Assembly (NCBI GenBank): GCA_039923935.1
Contig: JBDTBU010000374.1
Span: forward strand, 1 to 27,861
Direction: 5' to 3'
Source of the DNA: Paraktedonobacter sp039923935
GTDB taxonomy: Bacteria > Chloroflexota > Ktedonobacteria > Ktedonobacterales > Ktedonobacteraceae
Length of the DNA stretch: 27,861 nucleotides
A program made the translations under genes and the position numbers. Below the pieces are notes generated by a model. That model was not told the DNA's origin and made no database searches. It saw nothing but the letters and a program-made list of their open reading frames with translations. Shown here piece by piece: positions 23,108 through 27,861 of this stretch (positions are counted from its first letter, which is position 1; the number at the start of each line of letters is the position of its first letter).

Positions 23108-23896
23108 CTAACGCCCTTTGTGCTTTATCTTGCCCGCTAACAGTGTCGTTTCAAATGCTAAAATTACCTCCTGAGCCGTCACCACGCGCTGTGTTAGCTC
23201 GTCCAGCCCGACTGCGCGTTTGGGTAGCTCTTGGCGCAACAATGTTTGCTCCTCTGGCGTGTGTCCTAGTAGGTGGGCTAGCGTCTCGCTCTCCCAATGT
23301 AGCAGGACACCCGCTTGCAACAGGCTACCATGACGGCGGCGAATCATGTCCAGGCCGACCACCTTGCGTTCTCCTACGACCACTTCATATGAAGAGTTCG
23401 ACGCGTAACAGGCACGGCGCAGCACAGATTCGCGGGCATGTGTCGCTTCCTGTTTAGCCAGAGCGCGTTGTGCGTGGGCCTCGGCTGGTGGTACCACGCG
23501 TGTTTCCATGCCCAATAGGCGTAGCGTCTGCACCCATGTTTCGCCAAACCAACGATATGACTCAACTAGGTCTGCGAGCACTAGGGGATGCTCCGCCGGT
23601 AGTACAACATCCAGGGCGAGCAAATGCGGCCCGACCAGCACAGCCGTACCCCCTGCGCGTCGATGGTAGACCGGTAGGTGTGCTTCGGCCAGGGTTTGAG
23701 GATTGAGGATGGTTTCTTTTTGTGAAAAGCCCAGAACTAACCCTGCTGGTTGGGCCTGGGACCAGTACAGCACCGGAGTTGCCCCCGGTGCTGTCTCGGC
23801 TAAAAGGTGCTCACTGCGCTCGATATGCGTCTGTTGATCAGCGCTTGTGAGCGGAATAATCTGCCAGTCTTGCTCAAAAGAGCGCCGATTCTGCAA
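23108..23896 (-). CDS. Lipoate-protein ligase A / octanoyltransferase-like protein
   Basis: The BPL/LplA/LipB fold is shown by 'YWSQAQPAGLVLGFSQK', the nucleotide/lipoyl loop 'YHRRAGGTAVLVGP' and 'ASNSSYEVVVGERKVVGLDM', whose Lys in 'ERKVVG' is the conserved catalytic or binding Lys, then 'RRRHGSLLQAGVLLHW'. The enzyme joins lipoate or octanoate to a Lys of E2 or GcvH proteins. A ligase (using ATP) and a LipM-type transferase cannot be separated here. An ATG at 23935 would overlap the MFS gene by 62 bases and has no ribosome site. A TTG at 23896 has GGAG seven bases upstream and overlaps by only 23, so I chose it (262 residues). It lies between the MFS gene and the etf promoter, on the same strand. 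Confidence 0.83.
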   Translation of the reverse strand: MQNRRSFEQDWQIIPLTSADQQTHIERSEHLLAETAPGATPVLYWSQAQPAGLVLGFSQKETILNPQTLAEAHLPVYHRRAGGTAVLVGPHLLALDVVLPAEHPLVLADLVESYRWFGETWVQTLRLLGMETRVVPPAEAHAQRALAKQEATHARESVLRRACYASNSSYEVVVGERKVVGLDMIRRRHGSLLQAGVLLHWESETLAHLLGHTPEEQTLLRQELPKRAVGLDELTQRVVTAQEVILAFETTLLAGKIKHKGR

Positions 23897-25259
23897 GGTC
23901 TTTCTCCGCTGGTTTACGCCACACCCACCCGGCAATTGCGACGATTATACTCAGCATAGCACAGATGAGTAGGGCAATGGAAGCGCCATAGAGACTGGAG
24001 AGCCAGCCAACCAGCAGATTGCCTAAGGGTATACTTCCCGCGAAGAAGAGCAGATAGACGCTCATTACGCGGCCACGCAGATGGTCCGGCGCGACGGTCT
24101 GTAGCGTCGTATTAGCTACGGTGGTAAAGGCGATCTGCGCAGCGCCTACAGTTGCAATCAACACCAACGACAAGGGATAGCTGGGTGAGATGGCAAAGAT
24201 CGCCAGTAGTCCACAGAAGACCAGCGTGGCGATTAACATCCGGCGGATATTTGGTCCAACGTTGCCCCAGGCTAGCCAAAGCGCTGAGATCAGCGAGCCA
24301 AGACCGAAGGCAGACGAGAGAAAACCAAAGCCCACTGGTCCAGCGTGTAGCACATCCGTAGCGAATAAAGGGAGTACGACGTTGAAATTAATGCCAAACA
24401 GCGAGATCAATCCGACGACGAGAATCACGAGCCGAATCGATGGTGTGCGCCGAACATAGTTTAATCCTTCACGCAGACTTTGCCAGGTCTTTTGTTGTTC
24501 ACCCGGCTTGGTATGCTTGACGGCTTGGGCACGCAGTTGGTGTATATCGATCATCGCCAGACCGATGAGCACAGCGATAAAGCTGAGTCCATTGAGCAAG
24601 AAGAGCGCAGTCACACCACTGATGGCGATGATTAGTCCACCGATGCCAGGGCCAACGATACGCGCCAAATTCAGGAGTGAGGAGTTCAGAGCCACAGCAT
24701 TGGGCAGATCCTCACGTCCCACCATCTCCACTACAAACGCTTGGCGTGTGGGCATATCCAGGCAATTCGTCATGCCTAACATCATCGCCAGTACATAGAT
24801 CTCCCAGAGTTGGACCGTGCCAGTTGCGAGCAGTCCCCAGAGAATAAACGCCTGGCACATTGCTGCCGACTGTGTGAAGAGGAGCACGCGCCTTTTGGGC
24901 CAGCGATCCGCAAATACGCCCCCGAAGATTGAGAAGAGTAATACCGGTAAAAATTGCAGCGCTCCTACTAAGCCAAGCTGCCAGGCGCTATGGGTGATTG
25001 TTAGTACCAGCCACGCTTGACCAATCGACTGCATCCAGGTACCGGTCATCGAGATCATTTGCCCAAACCAGAACAGCCGATAATTACGATGGCGTAGCGC
25101 TATAAATGCACGCAGCAGGCCTCTCGCCTGCTGTGGTTCTGCTACTCCTACTGCTAATGCCGCCACGGGAGACGCCTGTTCCTCCTGTAGCATGGTTTCA
25201 GGAACGATCTGCTCCTGAGGTCGAGAAAAGAGAATTTTCATGAAGACCGTCCAATTCAT
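23874..25259 (-). CDS. MFS transporter, EntS/MFS_3 type
   Basis: A 461-residue protein with a hydrophilic N-terminus of about 50 residues and then roughly 12 membrane segments. 'FIALRHRNYRLFWFGQMISM', 'TGTWMQSIGQAWLVLTIT', 'GGVFADRWPKRRVLLFTQS', 'DMPTRQAFVVEMVGREDLPN' and 'VAPDHLRGRVMSVYLLFFAG' are the usual landmarks of the MFS_3 (enterobactin-exporter-like) group. This is a proton-driven exporter at the cytoplasmic membrane with unknown cargo. It starts 12 bases after the MerR gene stops, so the MerR protein most likely controls it. Neither ATG 25259 nor the internal ATG at MKIL has a strong ribosome site, suggesting coupled translation. Its 3' end overlaps the lipoate ligase gene. Confidence 0.92.
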   Translation of the reverse strand: MNWTVFMKILFSRPQEQIVPETMLQEEQASPVAALAVGVAEPQQARGLLRAFIALRHRNYRLFWFGQMISMTGTWMQSIGQAWLVLTITHSAWQLGLVGALQFLPVLLFSIFGGVFADRWPKRRVLLFTQSAAMCQAFILWGLLATGTVQLWEIYVLAMMLGMTNCLDMPTRQAFVVEMVGREDLPNAVALNSSLLNLARIVGPGIGGLIIAISGVTALFLLNGLSFIAVLIGLAMIDIHQLRAQAVKHTKPGEQQKTWQSLREGLNYVRRTPSIRLVILVVGLISLFGINFNVVLPLFATDVLHAGPVGFGFLSSAFGLGSLISALWLAWGNVGPNIRRMLIATLVFCGLLAIFAISPSYPLSLVLIATVGAAQIAFTTVANTTLQTVAPDHLRGRVMSVYLLFFAGSIPLGNLLVGWLSSLYGASIALLICAMLSIIVAIAGWVWRKPAEKDLAESALF

Positions 25260-25271
25260 TTTTGGTTTTCA

Positions 25272-25760
25272 CTACGTGTTTTCGTTTACATGTATCAATT
25301 GTTGCAAGTCCTGGCGTTTGTGCTCATGCTTCTCTAGGCTTAGCCGCAGGGATGCACGCATCTGTTCCAGACCTACGATTTTTTGTTCAATAAGTTCTAA
25401 TTGCTGAAGTATAATCTCATCTATGCGCTCTAACTGAGAGATTTTTGCTGCTGCCTCCGTTTCTTGTCGATATGCCACCCTGATCTGGTCCCGTTCCTCT
25501 TCCGCCTGCAAAATCTCGCGAATATCAGCAAGAGAAAAGCCCAACAGATCACGCAAATTTTTAATGCGTTCCAATCGCTGCACATCGTCCTGACTATAGC
25601 GGCGATAATTGCCTTCTGTGCGTCCAGTGGGGGGAAGCAGCCCAACCTCTTCATAGTAACGCAGCGTGCGTTTGGTCAGGCTGGTCTGCGCCGCCACCTG
25701 CTCGATAGAAAACGAAGGCGTGCAAGCTTCTGTGGGCGTTGCACCATCTTCAGGAACCAT
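25272..25760 (-). CDS. MerR family transcriptional regulator
   Basis: A 162-residue regulator. The winged helix is 'FSIEQVAAQTSLTKRTLRYY', 'EEVGLLPPTGRTEGNYRRYS', 'QDDVQRLERIKNLRDLLGFS', 'LADIREIL' (about residues 17-84). A long coiled-coil dimer helix follows ('RIDEIILQQLELIEQKIVGL'). There is no metal-binding Cys set and no large effector domain, so the signal is probably an organic molecule or acyl-CoA. GGAG eight bases before the ATG supports the start. A near-perfect 30-bp dyad overlaps its own promoter. In this family such a site is where the regulator twists the -35/-10 spacer. It heads the MerR-MFS-ligase gene run. Confidence 0.93.
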   Translation of the reverse strand: MVPEDGATPTEACTPSFSIEQVAAQTSLTKRTLRYYEEVGLLPPTGRTEGNYRRYSQDDVQRLERIKNLRDLLGFSLADIREILQAEEERDQIRVAYRQETEAAAKISQLERIDEIILQQLELIEQKIVGLEQMRASLRLSLEKHEHKRQDLQQLIHVNENT

Positions 25761-25803
25761 GATTATTTCTCCGTGGATAAAAACGTTATGGATGATATAT
25801 GTA

Positions 25804-25840
25804 AGTATATCATAACTTTGACGTTAACGTCAAGGTTATG
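25804..25840 (-). promoter_or_regulatory. MerR-gene promoter with 30-bp palindromic operator
   Basis: The dyad 25811-25840 consists of CATAACTTTGACGTT and AACGTCAAGGTTATG, with one mismatched pair. Its core is TTGACGTTAACGTCAA. On the minus strand TTGACG (25828-25833) and TATACT (25804-25809) are separated by 18 bp, so the operator covers the -35 and most of the spacer. This is the arrangement expected for MerR autoregulation. Confidence 0.8.
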
Positions 25841-25958
25841 GTCGCAGAATCGAGGGTAGAAAAGACTGCTTGGTGCCAAAGAAGAATTAGAAGTGGTTTT
25901 CGCTCAAGGGATGAGCAATCAAACGAGTGAAGCGCTTATCAAAATCGCGCTGGCTATC

Positions 25959-26012
25959 AAAAAGGCTCTCAGCCATGTGGAAGCTCATTTCATTTTTCCA
26001 CATGGCTGAGAG
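25959..26012 (-). terminator. Intrinsic terminator of the HU gene
   Basis: CTCTCAGCCATGTGGAA (25966-25982) and TTCCACATGGCTGAGAG (25996-26012) are exact reverse complements, with a 13-base loop. On the minus strand the stem is followed by CCTTTTTG (T-run at 25959-25963). CTATCA/TGATAG outside the stem can extend it. It lies about 140 bases past the HU stop. Confidence 0.7.
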
Positions 26013-26023
26013 TGCTGATAGGG

Positions 26024-26076
26024 AGATGAAGTTTTTGATAGTACTGGGAAACGTATCAAAAAGAAAATCTTCATCT
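26024..26076. repeat. Second hairpin with bulge next to the HU terminator
   Basis: AGATGAAG + TTTTTGATA (26024-26040) pairs with TATCAAAAA (26054-26062) and, after a 6-base bulge, CTTCATCT (26069-26076). It lies 11 bases from the preceding hairpin. The rest of the gene-free stretch 25841-26154 shows no coding potential I can support. Confidence 0.5.
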
Positions 26077-26154
26077 GTCGAGTTCTGGCATATATGAGCA
26101 TGTTTAAACGATTCTATTACAAAAACGCACTCAGAGGTACAAGCTCACATGGTC

Positions 26155-26556
26155 TTATTTAGTTGTTTTTTTGAGAAGTTGCTGATCCCCGGAAGTCTTT
26201 TTTACAGGAGCAGCTACTTTTGCAGGAACAGCTTTTTTCATAGGAGTGGGTGCTTTTGCGGCTTTTGCAAGCAGCGATCCGGCGCTAAAGCTGACCCGTT
26301 TCCCAGCAGGGATATGGATAGGTGTTCCACCACGGATGGATTTGATCGTTCGTGCTGAGACTGCTCTCAACCGCCAGGAGCCGAAGCCGATGAGACGCAC
26401 CTGACGCCCTTTTGCGACTTGTTCCTGTATAGTTTCCATTAAGGCGTCAAGCATGGCATCCGCCTCTTTCACTTCCACATGAGCTTTGGCTGCGACGAGA
26501 TGGCTGAGTTCGTCTTTTCCCACGATTTTGGGAGTCTTAGAATTTGGTGTTGGCAT
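26155..26556 (-). CDS. HU-like nucleoid protein with basic Lys/Ala/Pro tail
   Basis: The start is the ATG at 26556 (MPTPNSKTPKIVGKDEL), with AAAGGAG ten bases upstream; a longer frame to 26745 is not HU-like. The 133-residue protein has the HU body: helices 'DELSHLVAAKAHVEVKEADA' and 'MLDALMETIQEQVAKG', the saddle strand 'RQVRLIGFGSWRLRAVSART', and the DNA-gripping arm 'IKSIRGGTPIHIPAGKRVSF'. After about residue 97 comes a Lys/Ala/Pro tail ('AKAAKAPTPMKKAVPAKVAA', 'PVKKTSGDQQLLKKTTK'), like those of actinobacterial and Deinococcus HU. The arm lacks the usual GRNP: the intercalating Pro is Ile in my alignment. That would change DNA bending. The gene is monocistronic with its own terminator. 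Confidence 0.88.
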   Translation of the reverse strand: MPTPNSKTPKIVGKDELSHLVAAKAHVEVKEADAMLDALMETIQEQVAKGRQVRLIGFGSWRLRAVSARTIKSIRGGTPIHIPAGKRVSFSAGSLLAKAAKAPTPMKKAVPAKVAAPVKKTSGDQQLLKKTTK

Positions 26557-27008
26557 AGCTATATCGCTCCTTTCAAGGTGCGTAGAGGAGAGAGGCGTCG
26601 TGTACCTAGCTATCACGCTTTCTGCTTGCTTATGCAACAGAGAACGAAGCGACTCACACTGGACCATTCCCTCTTCTCTTTTTTCGGTAAGAAGTATCTC
26701 ACCTTTATGTATACGGGCGCGGCTCTTCTGCGGATGCAAGAACACGAAAAATGTGAGGGGATATTGTCAACATATTCGTAGAAAATGAGAGATACTGGTG
26801 AGTTATAAAGAGAAAAGACGGGGAAACTTTTCCCTCACCATTCGATTATTCCTCTTTTTTACGCTCAAACGTGTTCGATAGCTGCGGGAAACTACCATGC
26901 GGATAATTGAGGATCGATTCTGACCGCTATCCCTGCTATACTACAAAACAGAGAATATTACTGATCTCAAAATGAAAAATATGTCGAGTTAGAGGAGACT
27001 AATGTAGC
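26557..27008. other. Gene-free divergent intergenic region
   Basis: These 452 bases separate the divergent HU and winged-helix genes and should hold both promoters. TATACT (+ strand, 26937-26942) is a candidate -10 for the winged-helix gene but has no good -35. TTGACA on the minus strand (26765-26770) is a candidate -35 for HU without a good -10. GGGAAA...TTTCCC near 26821-26834, with flanking GGTGAG/CTCACC, can fold weakly. I see no convincing small gene or RNA. Confidence 0.5.
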
Positions 27009-27861
27009 ATGACAAACCTGGACATTGCGTACCAGCGGCTTCATAACCAAAACATTGCGTCAAGCCTCTTTGAGAAGCCAGGCGATATAGTGCAGTGGCT
27101 AGGTGCGGTCCAGGCGCAGGATTATGCGGCTGCCAAGTGGGCGCTTGGTCTGCGTTTACAAGGCGTGACTTCCGATGATATCGAGCAAGCATTCACTGAT
27201 GGAGCTATTTTGCGCACGCATCTGATGCGGCCAACGTGGCATTTTGTCTCACCTACCGATATTCGCTGGCTCCTGGCACTCACTGCTCCCCGCGTCAATG
27301 CCGCGACTGCCTATTATTACCGCAAATTTGAATTAGACGAGACTATCTTTCAGTGTAGTAATGCTGTGTTCGTAAAAGGATTGCAAGGTGGTAAACAGCT
27401 TATTCGTCCAGAACTTGTGTCTGTGCTTCAGCACGCTGGTATTGCTACGGATGATTTGCGCCTCACCCATATCCTGTTCCATGCTGAACTGGATGGGGTT
27501 ATCTGTAGTGGTGCGAGGCGAGGCAAGCAGTTCACGTATGCTTTGCTGGATGAGCGCGTACCACAAGCCAGGCTGTTAGATCGTGACGAAGCCCTGGCTG
27601 AACTGGCACGGCGCTATTTTACGAGCCACGGTCCTGCGACCCTCCCAGATTTTGTGTGGTGGTCAGGGCTGACAGTAACTGATGCAAGATCTGGCCTTGC
27701 AATGGTCAAGTCCCAACTTATGCACGAGATAATAGATGAGCAGACCTATTGGTTCGCGCCGTCTCCATCACCCGCCAAAGATCTCTCTCAGACTGTCTAC
27801 TTGCTCCCAAATTACGATGAATACATGGTTGGTTATACAGACCGCAGTGCTGTGTTTGATG
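27009..27861 (+). CDS. Winged helix DNA-binding domain-containing protein (HTH_42/YcaQ-like), 3' partial
   Basis: AGAGGAG eleven bases before the ATG at 27009 sets the start. The frame is open to the window end, giving 284 residues, so the C-terminus is missing. 'RLHNQNIASSLFEKPGDIVQ', 'WLGAVQAQDYAAAKWALGLR' and the hallmark 'AILRTHLMRPTWHFVSPTDI' identify the HTH_42 (winged-helix DNA-binding) family. 'ARRYFTSHGPATLPDFVWWS' and 'VYLLPNYDEYMVGYTDRS' are the conserved C-terminal blocks. The related AlkX/YcaQ and AlkZ proteins are DNA glycosylases that unhook interstrand cross-links through a QxQ/QxD-type motif. Here 'VQAQDY' fits that position, so a DNA-repair role is possible. Most members of this shorter group are uncharacterised. 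It is divergent from the HU gene. Confidence 0.85.
   Translation, partial: MTNLDIAYQRLHNQNIASSLFEKPGDIVQWLGAVQAQDYAAAKWALGLRLQGVTSDDIEQAFTDGAILRTHLMRPTWHFVSPTDIRWLLALTAPRVNAATAYYYRKFELDETIFQCSNAVFVKGLQGGKQLIRPELVSVLQHAGIATDDLRLTHILFHAELDGVICSGARRGKQFTYALLDERVPQARLLDRDEALAELARRYFTSHGPATLPDFVWWSGLTVTDARSGLAMVKSQLMHEIIDEQTYWFAPSPSPAKDLSQTVYLLPNYDEYMVGYTDRSAVFD

Noticed and set aside
1..27861. CRISPR array, tRNA/rRNA, transposase, phage or plasmid genes
   Set aside because: I looked for spaced repeats, cloverleaf-like segments and recombinase motifs and saw none that could be supported by reading alone.

Overview
The window looks like chromosomal DNA of a Chloroflexota bacterium, most probably class Ktedonobacteria. 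This rests on three things: balanced base composition; the N-terminal half of a large MalT-like LuxR regulator of a type I associate with Ktedonobacteria (here only a remnant); and the mix of lipoproteins, DesK/NarL-type two-component genes and an ETF:menaquinone oxidoreductase operon. The assignment comes from family recognition only, with no search behind it. No tRNA, rRNA, CRISPR array, transposase or phage gene was found.

Layout. (1) 1-913: the 3' part of a lipoprotein-like gene runs into a decayed right-handed beta-helix gene. (2) 1090-5331 (+): a very large membrane protein with an N-terminal zinc ribbon and about 40 hydrophobic segments, convergent with (3) an orphan DUF4118 histidine kinase (5362-6615, -). 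(4) 6767-9330 (-): mtaB (tRNA ms2t6A methylthiotransferase), translationally coupled to a secreted beta-propeller lipoprotein resembling streptogramin lyase. (5) 9425-10276 (-): a glutaredoxin-like protein and a DUF2085 membrane protein. (6) 10527-13243 (+): an orphan family-5 solute-binding lipoprotein and a SAM methyltransferase, separated by a terminator. (7) 13554-16995 (+): a membrane-tethered type-1 copper (cupredoxin) protein, a DesK/DesR-like two-component pair and a GNAT acetyltransferase. (8) 17257-17683: a LuxR regulator pseudogene that has lost its whole centre. (9) 17858-18931 (+): a 55-residue protein and a membrane protein with an HEALGH metallopeptidase motif. (10) 19005-25760 (-): MerR regulator, MFS transporter, lipoate-protein ligase-like protein, then from its own promoter etfB, etfA and a membrane Fe-S ETF:quinone oxidoreductase. 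(11) 26155-26556 (-): an HU-like protein with a basic tail. (12) 27009-end (+): a winged-helix DNA-binding-domain protein cut by the window edge.

How it works together. The clearest functional unit is EtfB-EtfA-EMO. Electrons from acyl-CoA dehydrogenases would go to the ETF heterodimer and then, through [4Fe-4S] clusters and membrane haem, to menaquinone. The upstream lipoate ligase and a MerR gene with a near-perfect 30-bp operator make a link to branched-chain amino-acid or fatty-acid oxidation plausible, but this is inference. The cupredoxin/two-component/GNAT block could be a signal-responsive unit. Intergenic spaces hold an unusual number of long, nearly perfect hairpins (12181, 13338, 14431, 17122, 18949, 25966). 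Some are obvious terminators; others lack a U-run.
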